Shown here piece after piece: positions 17,709 to 26,708 of a DNA stretch of 64,000 nt. The stretch is from NCBI RefSeq assembly GCF_014699035.1, contig NZ_JACXAA010000001.1, positions 186,001 to 250,000 on the forward strand, given 5' to 3'. A model generated the notes under the pieces. The model was not told the origin of the DNA and did no database searches. It saw only the letters and a list, made by a program, of their open reading frames with translations. The stretch's first letter is position 1, and every line of letters begins with the position of its first letter. This stretch comes from Spirosoma validum. GTDB taxonomy: Bacteria > Bacteroidota > Bacteroidia > Cytophagales > Spirosomataceae. Both the position numbers and the translations under genes were made by a program.

Positions 17709-19940
17709 TTATAAAGTTAGTCCTACCGTCAGCACGGCGCTACGTCCGTCGGAAGGCCAGATGCCCGGACCCGGATAAAAGGTCGGGCGTTTGGTGAAGT
17801 ATTGTATATTCAGCAGGTTGTTGATACTTCCGCGCACGGACAATCCGCGCCTGATGCGCCAGCTTCCGTTCAGATCCCATAAACTGTAGGCAGGTACAGG
17901 TCCAATAGCGCCATTGACCGACGGAGTGGTTGTGTTCAGAGCATCGGAAAACGTTTCACTAACGTAGCTGTATTGAAGCGTCAGACTAGCTATTCCGTAC
18001 CGGGCTGTCAATCCGTTCCGGCTCGTCCAGCGGGGGGCCGATTCGACCTGGTTTCCCGCAACGGTCCGATTTTCCGTTCCTGCCGAAACGCGGCCATTGA
18101 TATACCGGGCATTGTTGTAAGCCGTTGATGTAAAGCCACTAAGCAAAAGTTTTTCGGTGCGAAACAACTGTGTTTCGAGCAGTGCTTCGACGCCCGTGCT
18201 GCGGCTATCGCCAATATTCGTGCGGAAGATATAACTGGTGCCATCCGGATTAGCCAGCAGCAGCGTACCTAGTCGATTGCGATACAACAGGTCAAACACC
18301 GTTACGTTCAGATGCAGCCCCTGCCAGCGGCCGTCCACCCCAATTTCGGCATTGTAGCCATAAGCATCTTTTAGATTCTTATCGATACGTTCGTAAACCG
18401 ATGTTGGAATAATGTCTTTGAAAATAACGGGTCGGTACGATTGCGACCAGCCTCCATAGACCTTTACGGCATCATTCAGCCGATACTGTGCGTTGATGCC
18501 CAGCAAAGCAAACTTGTGGTTGATGTCGGTAGGCAAATTGACCGGATCGTAGTAATCGATGGTACCCCGAAACTCTGTCTTTCCGTTTTCAATCCGAATC
18601 CCAGGCGAAACGGTCAGCCGATTCATTAGCAAGAACTGGTTTTCCAGAAACACAGCGATGTTTTTGCTGCGAAAATGCATATCCCGCCGGAATGGGCTGA
18701 TGAGCGATAAGTCGAAATCCGTACCGGTTGTTCCTCCGCCTAACTGACGACGATGCAGATCGGTACTGATCAATTGTACGCCCCCGGCTGCCGTAGCCGC
18801 AATACCCGCCAGTTTATAGCGGTGTAAAAGGCGAAGCTCAGAGGTATAGCTGTTAAAATTATCAATATCCACCTGACGAGCCGCATATTGCCCCGTTACG
18901 CGACTAATGGTATCGGGCACCGTAGCCAACCGGTCGAACAGGACGCTGTTCCGATTACCCAATACGGCTGAATTTGTCCAGAGAATGCGTGTGCGGTCTG
19001 ATAGTTGCCAATCGAATTTTATGGATGGAATATAAATGTCAGGATTGAAGTAGTTCCGGCTCCGCGTCGCCTGGCGCGGGTCTTGCGCAAACATCTCGTC
19101 CGTCAACTGTCCCGGAATCCGGTACAAATACGTCGACCGTCCCAGTTCGGCCGTTACTCCTAGTCGTTCTGTCGCCTGAAAATGTAGACGACCGAACTGG
19201 GCTTCCGCTTCCGACCGGCTGTTTTGTCGATAGCCATCTGAATGCCGTCGATAGTAGTACGCGTAATACGTCCATTTACCCACACGTCCGCCAATCGCAT
19301 TATACGTACTTAATAAGCCATACGAACCAACGGAGTTAACCGTCTCGAAACTGAACCGACGCGTGGTATCGGCTCCTTTCGTTACGTAATTGAGCATGCC
19401 GCCAAACTGTGCGCCATATTGCAGCGACGCAGTGCCCCGAACCAGCTCAACCCGGTCAATGCTTTCCATAGGGGGCGAATAATGACTGGCTGGGTATCCA
19501 TACATATCCGAGTTAGTAATAACCCCGTTTTGTCGAATATTATTTTCCCAGGAACGATGCGGGTCCAGGCCACGCGTCGATACGTTAATCTGGTTACCCG
19601 TTCCATCCATGTCGTACACAAACACACCCGGAATTCGGGCAAATATTAAACGTGGCGTCTTTTCAGCCACGTTGGCATCAATGTCCGACAGTCGAATCAC
19701 TTCACTCCGCTTCCCGCCCATCAGGTACGTTCCGTGTACATTTGGCAGAGCTGTAACAACAGTAGAGCGGACACCCTTTACCGTTACCTGATTCAGGGTG
19801 CGGGTACGTAGTGAATCGTCGTCGGTCTTAACCTGACCAAACGCAACTGGTCTTAAGGAACCAACAATAAATAGAAGTAGTAGACTGGCTTTTAGCTGTC
19901 CAGTCTGTTGTCTTTTTACTATAGGTTGGGTTGAATTCAT
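17709..19940 (-). CDS. TonB-dependent receptor, FecA-like
   Basis: This is a 743-residue outer-membrane receptor, started at the ATG at 19940 (MNSTQPIVKRQQTGQ). The frame is open for another 35 codons that overlap the upstream gene. After the signal sequence come a plug domain (RIPGVFVYDMDGTGNQINVSTRG, DRVELVRGTASLQYG, GGMLNYVTKG) and a C-terminal barrel ending SAVLTVGLTL. The RGLDPHRSWENNIRQNG stretch resembles ferric-citrate receptors. No carboxypeptidase-like N-terminal domain and no SusD partner are present, so iron or another small chelate is more likely than glycan. It is the second gene of the cluster. Confidence 0.9.
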   Translation of the reverse strand: MNSTQPIVKRQQTGQLKASLLLLFIVGSLRPVAFGQVKTDDDSLRTRTLNQVTVKGVRSTVVTALPNVHGTYLMGGKRSEVIRLSDIDANVAEKTPRLIFARIPGVFVYDMDGTGNQINVSTRGLDPHRSWENNIRQNGVITNSDMYGYPASHYSPPMESIDRVELVRGTASLQYGAQFGGMLNYVTKGADTTRRFSFETVNSVGSYGLLSTYNAIGGRVGKWTYYAYYYRRHSDGYRQNSRSEAEAQFGRLHFQATERLGVTAELGRSTYLYRIPGQLTDEMFAQDPRQATRSRNYFNPDIYIPSIKFDWQLSDRTRILWTNSAVLGNRNSVLFDRLATVPDTISRVTGQYAARQVDIDNFNSYTSELRLLHRYKLAGIAATAAGGVQLISTDLHRRQLGGGTTGTDFDLSLISPFRRDMHFRSKNIAVFLENQFLLMNRLTVSPGIRIENGKTEFRGTIDYYDPVNLPTDINHKFALLGINAQYRLNDAVKVYGGWSQSYRPVIFKDIIPTSVYERIDKNLKDAYGYNAEIGVDGRWQGLHLNVTVFDLLYRNRLGTLLLANPDGTSYIFRTNIGDSRSTGVEALLETQLFRTEKLLLSGFTSTAYNNARYINGRVSAGTENRTVAGNQVESAPRWTSRNGLTARYGIASLTLQYSYVSETFSDALNTTTPSVNGAIGPVPAYSLWDLNGSWRIRRGLSVRGSINNLLNIQYFTKRPTFYPGPGIWPSDGRSAVLTVGLTL

Positions 19941-20025
19941 AGTAAACAGTTCTCCGTATAGCCTGACCATTGATGAAGGAAGGCAGCACGAAGCCGCCTT
20001 CCGTACGGCTATAATTAATCGAAAC

Positions 20026-21147
20026 TTAGAACCACTTGGCCACATTCAGTGATACCAGATAGTCCGCAAAGGCTGCGTCGCCATGCCGCTGACCGGCTGG
20101 GTCCTGCAAGTCATAATAGCTTTTGATCCGGTTACGATACACAGCAACCGGAACCGTTAATGCAGCCGAGAAACGGCCCTTCATATAAGCCAGTCCTGGT
20201 TCAACGGAAACGATGTATCCTGGACGACGGAACCCGTTGCTACCCCCAATCGCATCGTGAGCGGGTACGCCTTCGACCCGACCACCCAGCATAACTGATA
20301 AACCCGGCAGGAAGGGCAGTGACTGGCTTAACCCCAGCCGGGCCGCAAACTGATCCGCAACCGAAAAATAACCGATGATGGGATCAACCGTTGTAGCCAG
20401 GGGATTACGTAACACACCGTTCGTTTCGCGAGGATTGAACAGGTAGAACCCGTTGGCATAGGCGGTCATCGTTTTGGTCACCTGCGTGTATCCCTGAAGC
20501 TCAACGCTTACGCCAACGCCACCGTCACCCAGTTGAATGGATTGATCCACAGGCAGTTCTACCGTGTAATCTTTTCCTTCTTTATCCAGCTTGTGAAACT
20601 GATCCGTCGCCTGGTAATTACCGGTCGGCAGTTTTACGCCCAGTCCAACGGCCAGGTTCGCTTTGGGCAGTTTAACCGGATTAATTAGCCAATAACTTCC
20701 TGAAATCCGTAGATCACCTATGCCCTGCGAACCCGTATGAAACCGCTTCTGGTCGGGGTTTTGCGCAACGGCATTGCCGTAGTGTTCATAGAGGGATGAG
20801 CGGTCGTTGTATTGGACAGGTAAATTGGCCGAAAAGGATAGCCGCTGGTTAACCAGATACGTAATGCCCAGATCCAGGGCATGCGATACGTTGATGACAT
20901 TGGTACGTTGTTCGACCCGTTGCGTCTGTTCGGCATCGCCAACAAAGTGTTTATAGGATCGAAAAAAGCGATAGCCTGCCGACAACTGCCAGTGACCATT
21001 TCGTTGCTTGAAAAAGTCGGCGGAATTTACACCAGCCGGAGCCGCACAACTCATATGCCGAACGGCAACACATCCCTGAGACGATGCTGATGTATAGGTT
21101 ATAAGGATGGATACTACCGATAGAGCGATAGTAAAAAGTATTTTCAT
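20026..21147 (-). CDS. Outer-membrane beta-barrel protein with N-terminal Cys motif
   Basis: This is a 373-residue protein, started at the ATG at 21147 (MKILFTIALSVVSILITYTSASS). The mature N-terminus carries CVAVRHMSC, a possible metal or disulfide site. The rest is barrel-like (GIGDLRISGSYWL, LAVGLGVKLPTGNY, LRNPLATTVDPIIGYFSVADQFAARLGLSQ) and ends YLVSLNVAKWF. The architecture resembles MetA-type transporters. It is the probable first gene of the receptor/haloperoxidase unit. Role and cargo are not recognisable. Confidence 0.75.
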   Translation of the reverse strand: MKILFTIALSVVSILITYTSASSQGCVAVRHMSCAAPAGVNSADFFKQRNGHWQLSAGYRFFRSYKHFVGDAEQTQRVEQRTNVINVSHALDLGITYLVNQRLSFSANLPVQYNDRSSLYEHYGNAVAQNPDQKRFHTGSQGIGDLRISGSYWLINPVKLPKANLAVGLGVKLPTGNYQATDQFHKLDKEGKDYTVELPVDQSIQLGDGGVGVSVELQGYTQVTKTMTAYANGFYLFNPRETNGVLRNPLATTVDPIIGYFSVADQFAARLGLSQSLPFLPGLSVMLGGRVEGVPAHDAIGGSNGFRRPGYIVSVEPGLAYMKGRFSAALTVPVAVYRNRIKSYYDLQDPAGQRHGDAAFADYLVSLNVAKWF

Positions 21148-21434
21148 GACTGAAATTGTCTGAGATAAAACGTAAATGAATAGCGCATGATTCGTACTGA
21201 TAGCCTTTACCATGGATCATAGTTTATGCGCACATAAACCGGAACCAGGATTGACCCATCAACACCAATTAGGCGGCAGTACAATCATGTAGACAGACGG
21301 GGCCGTAGTCTTGCAGCGCGCTGTAGAGGTTTTTAGAACCATCTCTCAGACTCCGCCCAAAACCGAACGGCTATACAGAAACGCACGACAAAAAGCCATA
21401 CGAACATGTCTTACTACACGATTGAGAATTTACC

Positions 21435-21977
21435 TCAGACTTCGGGAGGGGGCGAATGAACAGGCAGGGCACGGGCAGCAAGCACGAACGTTACGTCGGG
21501 AATGCGAATGGCTTCGCGCCAATTGGGAGGCAGAAAACTAAAAACAGCTCGCGGAGTTGGCGAGTATTCCTTTAAAAGAAACTTCAGGATTTTATTGGCC
21601 TTTTGATGCGAATCATCAGTCGTGCCGGCAATGTGGTCATTCAGGAACGAAAGCAAGTCACTCTGCCAGAAGGAGCGGCTCTCCGATTGAAGCCCGGCAA
21701 TATGCAACGTATTGCCCTGGAGTTCCATACTTACTACCGAGTAATACTGCCCCCGGTAACTGAACCCGTCAGACGTTGTGCTGGCAATGGTGTTCGCATC
21801 GAGCTTGTCTTTCAGGGGGATTTCGAATTCAACGATACTATCTACAGATCTATACACCAAAAGCCGTTCCGATAGATCATGCTCCGCCTGCCACCACGTA
21901 CCAACAAACACCAGCACATACGCCAGCGTGTGATACAGGAACAAGGCAAAAAGCCCGATAGAAACAACTTTCTTCAC
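21435..21977 (-). CDS. Unknown membrane-anchored protein
   Basis: This 180-residue protein has one N-terminal transmembrane helix (IGLFALFLYHTLAYVLVFVG) and a soluble domain of ~150 residues with no recognised motif. The C-terminus is proline-rich (PVHSPPPEV). It lies 287 bp upstream of the outer-membrane cluster on the same strand, so it may be the first gene of that region. The intervening bases hold no convincing frame longer than ~30 codons. Confidence 0.65.
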   Translation of the reverse strand: MKKVVSIGLFALFLYHTLAYVLVFVGTWWQAEHDLSERLLVYRSVDSIVEFEIPLKDKLDANTIASTTSDGFSYRGQYYSVVSMELQGNTLHIAGLQSESRSFWQSDLLSFLNDHIAGTTDDSHQKANKILKFLLKEYSPTPRAVFSFLPPNWREAIRIPDVTFVLAARALPVHSPPPEV

Positions 21978-22107
21978 AGATGAGACCAGTAAATATTCTC
22001 CAAAAATAATATTAATTTATAAACAAATCGCAAATAAACAGGTTTGTTCTCATTTTTAATGAGCACTAATACGTATCGAATTACCTAACTGTCGCAATCA
22101 AAATCCG

Positions 22108-22115
22108 TAATTTTG
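22108..22115 (+). promoter_or_regulatory. Bacteroidota -7 element (TAATTTTG) of moaA
   Basis: TAATTTTG fits TAnnTTTG and lies 17 bp before the moaA ATG. It overlaps a possible GTG start at 22115, which is one reason to choose the ATG at 22133. No clear -33 TTTG is seen. Confidence 0.45.
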
Positions 22116-22132
22116 TGTTAATAGCGTATCGC

Positions 22133-23113
22133 ATGATCTACGACAATCACAATCGCCCCATCTCGTATCTTCGACTAGCTGTAACAGACCGCTGCAACCT
22201 GCGGTGCTTTTACTGCATGCCCGAAGAAGGTATCAAATATTTGCCCAAGCATCAGGTTCTCACATTTGAGGAGATGGAGCGGCTCGTGCGTGTCTTAGCA
22301 CGACTGGGCGTAAATAAGGTACGTATTACGGGCGGAGAACCCTTCGTGCGGTCGGGGCTGATGGCCTTCATGCATCGGCTGGCGGATATAAACGGGCTGA
22401 CCGATCTCTCCATGACGACGAATGGCGTACTAACGGGGCCGCATGTCGCCGAATTAGCCGCGCTGGGAGTTCGATCCGTGAATTTGAGTTTAGACACCCT
22501 GGATCGGGCGCGTTTTCACAAAATTACCCGACGCGATGAGTTACCTGCTGTCCTGAAAACTCTGGATGCACTACTGGAGGCTGGGATTCAAACCAAGATC
22601 AACGCGGTTGTGATGGAGGGGCAGAATACCCAGGATTTGATTCCGCTGACTGATCTGACCCGTACGTTGCCGGTTGATGTGCGCTTTATTGAAGAAATGC
22701 CTTTTAACGGTGAAGGTAGCCATTATCCCATACTCCACTGGACGCACCGACGGATCATCGACGAAATTCGGGCTCATTTTCCAACGCTGGAAAAACTTCC
22801 CGATCCACCGTTTTCAACGTCGGCTAATTACCAGATTCCGAGTCACCAGGGCACAATTGGCGTTATAGCCGCTTTTAGCCGAACGTTTTGTGGCACCTGC
22901 AACCGTATTCGGCTAACGGCACAAGGCACTCTGAAAACCTGCTTATACGACAACGGCGTACTGGATGCTCGGGCTTTGCTCCGATCTGGTGCATCCGATG
23001 AGGAGCTGACTGCGGCCTTTCTGCAAGCCTTCGCCCACCGACCCGCCAACGGCTTCGAGGCCGAACAAGAACGTAGCGTTGTGACCGAATCGATGGCAAC
23101 GATTGGCGGATAA
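22133..23113 (+). CDS. moaA: GTP 3',8-cyclase MoaA
   Basis: This 326-residue radical-SAM enzyme catalyses the first step of molybdenum cofactor synthesis. The N-terminal cluster motif is CNLRCFYC (C-x3-C-x2-C), with TGGEPFVR as the SAM GGE motif. The C-terminal cluster is CGTC-x13-C in FCGTCNRIRLTAQGTLKTC. The protein ends in the conserved Gly-Gly tail (ATIGG). The ATG at 22133 is preferred to a GTG six codons upstream. No other moa genes lie in the window. Confidence 0.96.
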   Translation: MIYDNHNRPISYLRLAVTDRCNLRCFYCMPEEGIKYLPKHQVLTFEEMERLVRVLARLGVNKVRITGGEPFVRSGLMAFMHRLADINGLTDLSMTTNGVLTGPHVAELAALGVRSVNLSLDTLDRARFHKITRRDELPAVLKTLDALLEAGIQTKINAVVMEGQNTQDLIPLTDLTRTLPVDVRFIEEMPFNGEGSHYPILHWTHRRIIDEIRAHFPTLEKLPDPPFSTSANYQIPSHQGTIGVIAAFSRTFCGTCNRIRLTAQGTLKTCLYDNGVLDARALLRSGASDEELTAAFLQAFAHRPANGFEAEQERSVVTESMATIGG

Positions 23114-23156
23114 ACTGTTGGTTGAGTCGATGAGTGTCAGCGGCAGTACGTCCCTG

Positions 23157-24116
23157 CTACCAGCGAATTAGTGCCGGAGTGCCTTCTAAATATTCGTTGG
23201 TGAACAAAGTATCTACATCCAGTTTCTGAATCACTTCGCCGTCTTTATCCGTAAGCATTCGGTTTCGGATCATCCAGCTGACGAAGGACGCCCAAATCGG
23301 TCGGTGCATAAGTCCCCAGTGTCCCTCACCATCCAAATAATAACCGGAAACCATCTGCTGGCTCTGCTCCACGAAGTTTCGGTCGGTTAACGTAGAATGC
23401 TTAGCTGTTTTCATAAGAATTCGGGCGGCCTCATCGGGGTTTTTCATCGCAAACCGGAAGCCAGAAGCCGTTGCTTCAAGAAACTTACGAACCGCATCTC
23501 CGTTCGGTGTGAGCCAATCACGATGTCCCGTCAGGACCGGATTATAGCCATATGGAATTTCATACTCATCGAATAAAAACTGATTAAGCTCAACGCCTTC
23601 TATATCCGCTTTAACGCCCTCCCAGGTCAGCCAAAACCAGGCTGCGTCAACCTCTCGGGTTAGCAGCGCACGCCATATACCCGACCACGGCATCTTATGA
23701 GCTACAAACTGACCTCTTCCCTCATCGTTCTGAATCAATTGCCGGATAAGATCTTCCTCATAACGAGCTCCGTAGGAAGCATATACTTTCCCATCTAACT
23801 CCTTTGGGCGACTAATCCCACTTTCTTTCAGCGTCATAATAGCGCTAATATCGCGGGCCAGTAACGTAGCGACGGCCACGAGCGGAATTCCGTTCGACTG
23901 ATAACTGACAACACTTTCGGAGGGAGTGATGGCCAGATGAGCGTCACTCTGTGCAACACGCCGGGCGGGCATCGTCTGATAATTTTCCTGATCAGGCGCA
24001 ATAAATTCTACCGCAAGCCCGGCTTCTTCGTAAGCGCCTTTCGCCAGGGCGACATAGAATCCGGTGTGGTTTGTATTGGGCGTCCGGTCGAGTGCTAAAC
24101 GAATTGGTGTGTTCAT
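23157..24116 (-). CDS. NMT1/THI5-like substrate-binding-fold protein
   Basis: This 319-residue protein begins MNTPIRLALDRTPNTNHTGFYVALAKGAYEEAGL, the usual opening of NMT1/THI5-family pyrimidine-precursor binding proteins. Residues GRGQFVAHKMPWSGIWRALLTREVDAAWFW follow the two-lobed pattern. No signal peptide or lipobox is visible, which is odd for an ABC binding protein. The His used by fungal Thi5 as nitrogen donor is not evident at the corresponding place (AHLAITPSESVVSYQ). No permease or ATPase is adjacent. A cytoplasmic binding or sensing role is possible. Function is unassigned. Confidence 0.75.
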   Translation of the reverse strand: MNTPIRLALDRTPNTNHTGFYVALAKGAYEEAGLAVEFIAPDQENYQTMPARRVAQSDAHLAITPSESVVSYQSNGIPLVAVATLLARDISAIMTLKESGISRPKELDGKVYASYGARYEEDLIRQLIQNDEGRGQFVAHKMPWSGIWRALLTREVDAAWFWLTWEGVKADIEGVELNQFLFDEYEIPYGYNPVLTGHRDWLTPNGDAVRKFLEATASGFRFAMKNPDEAARILMKTAKHSTLTDRNFVEQSQQMVSGYYLDGEGHWGLMHRPIWASFVSWMIRNRMLTDKDGEVIQKLDVDTLFTNEYLEGTPALIRW

Positions 24117-24238
24117 GCGTCGCGGTAATGTTACGGTTTTTTTAACAACTCAAAAAAGGGAAAGTTTTTCGAGAATAGACAGAGTATGCGTCTAGACTAC
24201 ACGTTACAAGGGTTGGTTTATATGCCTGGCAGAACGTA

Positions 24239-25738
24239 CTACCTGGCCTGGTGCCAAACGGTTTTCCGCAAACCTACATAAGCGCCGATAGCGTTCGCAT
24301 AAAGTTGGCCGAAGTCAGCTGCTGCTGAAGCCGTGAGCAAGGTTCCTCCCAACCAGGACAGCGGTACACCCAGTTGAACCAGCGATGACCATTGTGAAGG
24401 TACCGTTAACAAGGGTCCCGAAGGTATACCATAGTTTTTGCTGTATGAAATTTTCGCTACTATGTTCATTCGTTGTGCTATCGTAGCCTGCATAGCCATA
24501 TGGGCAACCTGTACTCGATTATTGTTAATCGCCCATTGTGTATTCGTCTGATTTTCTGACTTAATGTCCTTTTTTAACGTAATAAAGGGTGTACCAAGAA
24601 TATGATCCTTATAGGACCACCCATCCTGATATTGCTGGTTATTGAAATAATTGTCCGCTCCCGTCTCCGTTTGATTCACGTTTGGGTCAAAAGCTGGTCC
24701 GCTTTGGTTCAGTGTCGATAAAAACTCAATCAGAAAATTCTCCACTCGAAACATAGACGAACCATGCCGTATGGGTTGAATCCGGATGCCACTCAGACCG
24801 TCGGGTGTATTCCTAAATAATATGCCGGACAGATCATCAAAACTATGCTGATGGTACAAGACAACGGCGACAGTTGGAAGGCGTAGCTCAACCCCAAAAT
24901 CATAATTTCCGATATGATTCCCGTACATATTAACGTAGTCGAACGACGTAACGCGTGAGTTATTCAGGCCATCCATCCGAATAGCAAACAGTACATTCGG
25001 GAAATCGCTTAGTTGATTTGGAAGCTGCCCGTTCACGGCATAATGATAATCCAGTGAATCAGAATGACCAGCCCATTGTGCGTTGTGGTTGATACCCGCA
25101 TAAATACGTAGTGCCGACGTTGGTTTACCAACCCGGAAGATTATGGATTTCTGGTGCAGAAAGGAATGCTTCATATAAGCGGTATTGGCAAACCAACCAT
25201 GAGCGATGAAAGCGTTGATAGCCAGCCATTTTTTACGACCAATAGGCGCGAATCCTTTTGTGCCAAACCGAATTTTAGGAATGGGCAGCGCATTCCCCGA
25301 CCAGGAGTATGATCCCGACGAGAGGAGGGTATCAACCAAACCAATTACTTCGCGCCGTCGACCAACCACCAGCTCTAGTTGCCGATGTGCCAGCTTTACG
25401 TAATACTCCGGTACCAGCAACTGGTTTTCTTTACCAGCGTTCCCAACGGCTTCGGCCGAATAGTTCAGTACCCACGCCCGGCTTGGCGCTTTACGAGCGT
25501 AGGCTCCCGCCGTATCCGTCAACAGAACAGAACCGGTTATACCCGCTCGCAACGTACCTACCGGCGCTGAGTTGGGTACTGTCCCAAACTGATTTGCCCG
25601 CAACCAAAAGGGTGTACGATCGGTCGACGAAACTAAACCGCCTACTTCTACGTAGGCTTGATGTTGGCTTTTTGTTTGAGCCCAGACAATTGAAAGAGAG
25701 AAATTAAGTAGCGTAGTAAATAGAAAAAGTTGCTTCAT
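24239..25738 (-). CDS. Wzi-family capsule-assembly-like outer-membrane protein
   Basis: This is a 499-residue protein, started at the ATG at 25738 (MKQLFLFTTLLNFSLSIVWA). The family opening VEVGGLVSSTDRTPFWLRANQFGTVP is present, followed by barrel-type strands and ELVVGRRREVIGLVD. Wzi proteins anchor capsule at the outer membrane. Here it is the last gene of the amino-sugar run, 36 bp after the deacetylase, so a surface-glycan role is inferred. Confidence 0.85.
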   Translation of the reverse strand: MKQLFLFTTLLNFSLSIVWAQTKSQHQAYVEVGGLVSSTDRTPFWLRANQFGTVPNSAPVGTLRAGITGSVLLTDTAGAYARKAPSRAWVLNYSAEAVGNAGKENQLLVPEYYVKLAHRQLELVVGRRREVIGLVDTLLSSGSYSWSGNALPIPKIRFGTKGFAPIGRKKWLAINAFIAHGWFANTAYMKHSFLHQKSIIFRVGKPTSALRIYAGINHNAQWAGHSDSLDYHYAVNGQLPNQLSDFPNVLFAIRMDGLNNSRVTSFDYVNMYGNHIGNYDFGVELRLPTVAVVLYHQHSFDDLSGILFRNTPDGLSGIRIQPIRHGSSMFRVENFLIEFLSTLNQSGPAFDPNVNQTETGADNYFNNQQYQDGWSYKDHILGTPFITLKKDIKSENQTNTQWAINNNRVQVAHMAMQATIAQRMNIVAKISYSKNYGIPSGPLLTVPSQWSSLVQLGVPLSWLGGTLLTASAAADFGQLYANAIGAYVGLRKTVWHQAR

Positions 25739-25774
25739 AGGCAAGGAAAAAATTTCGTACTGATCAATAACATG

Positions 25775-26629
25775 TTATAACTGGTTGTAGCCAATCAACT
25801 GAATCCTTTTGTCCTTGATGAGTTGCTTCACCCGCGGATTTGTCCAGATATCCGTCACACCCTGCCGATCAGCAGCAACGTTCTCGTAGCCAATGTGATG
25901 AATGGCCTGTACTTCGGGCGTATTTAGGCCGGGGTGATCGACAAACAGATACGTTTTTCCGGGCTCGAGGCTTTCAAGCATTTTTGTAAAACTCTGTAGT
26001 TTTTCTTCCGCTGTTACGTGCGCCCCAACATAGCCCGTATACGTAACGCCCGCGTCCCGAAGGCTCATGTCAGTGTGTTTAATGTGGTATTCCTGCGCCA
26101 GCTTCTTTACCAAGTCTTTCACCTCATCATTCAAACTAGTGCAGCCCATATGGCCCGAGAAATGGCTGATCCGGGGAATTTTCTTCATCGCCAGTTCAAT
26201 CTGCGCCCGGAATTCTTTTTCAATATCGGCTAGTTTCCAGTCATTTTCAACGACGGATCGTTTCGGATAATCTTTATTGGGACGTATCATCGGATAAAAA
26301 TAGCCATCCGCATCGCGCAAACTAGGGCAATCCGATAATGGACGCCATTTGATATTATCCCACTCACTGGTCAGTGTTAAATGAACGCCAATATCGGCAT
26401 CCGGAATTTGCTTCAACATCTCAACGGCTTCTGGGAACCAGGGCGACGGAACAAGTACTTCAATCGATTTTTCGATACCTTCTTTATAGCATGTCAAAAT
26501 CGCTTCATTACCTGCGTGTGAATACCCCATATCATCGCCACGAATAATCAGACGGGGCGGGTTAGTTTGAGCAGTCGCAAGACGTAACGTCAGCAGGGTT
26601 GCCCAGAAAAATAAAAGCGATGGTTTCAT
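25775..26629 (-). CDS. Exported ChbG/HpnK (YdjC)-family carbohydrate deacetylase
   Basis: This 284-residue protein has a signal peptide (MKPSLLFFWATLLTLRLATA). YdjC-family metal and catalytic motifs are GDDMGYSHAGNEAI (Asp-Asp), GVHLTLTSEW (His) and SHFSGHMGC (His ligands). The family removes N-acetyl groups from chitin-type oligosaccharides. ChbG itself is cytoplasmic, so export is notable. The gene is 79 bp downstream of the sugar transporter and belongs to the nag cluster. Deacetylation of GlcNAc-containing oligosaccharides in the periplasm is inferred. Confidence 0.87.
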   Translation of the reverse strand: MKPSLLFFWATLLTLRLATAQTNPPRLIIRGDDMGYSHAGNEAILTCYKEGIEKSIEVLVPSPWFPEAVEMLKQIPDADIGVHLTLTSEWDNIKWRPLSDCPSLRDADGYFYPMIRPNKDYPKRSVVENDWKLADIEKEFRAQIELAMKKIPRISHFSGHMGCTSLNDEVKDLVKKLAQEYHIKHTDMSLRDAGVTYTGYVGAHVTAEEKLQSFTKMLESLEPGKTYLFVDHPGLNTPEVQAIHHIGYENVAADRQGVTDIWTNPRVKQLIKDKRIQLIGYNQL

Positions 26630-26708
26630 CCGTTATAAAAGGGTTTTCCTGTTCGACCCCGCAGGAGCCGAACCAAGCCGTTTAAGTTCGTTTGATCATA
26701 TCAACTAT

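Noticed and set aside
21148-21434. Minus-strand open tail ending ...YGPVCLHDCTAA before the barrel gene
   Set aside because: Only about 30 codons, no ATG and a stop just upstream; noted because of two Cys, but not supported as a gene.
24117-24238. Possible thiamine riboswitch upstream of the THI5-like gene
   Set aside because: The short region shows none of the conserved TPP-aptamer words that I could identify.
26630-26700. Stretch with GTTCGACCCCGCAGGAGCCGA suggestive of a tRNA end
   Set aside because: No acceptor stem or anticodon arm can be folded around it.
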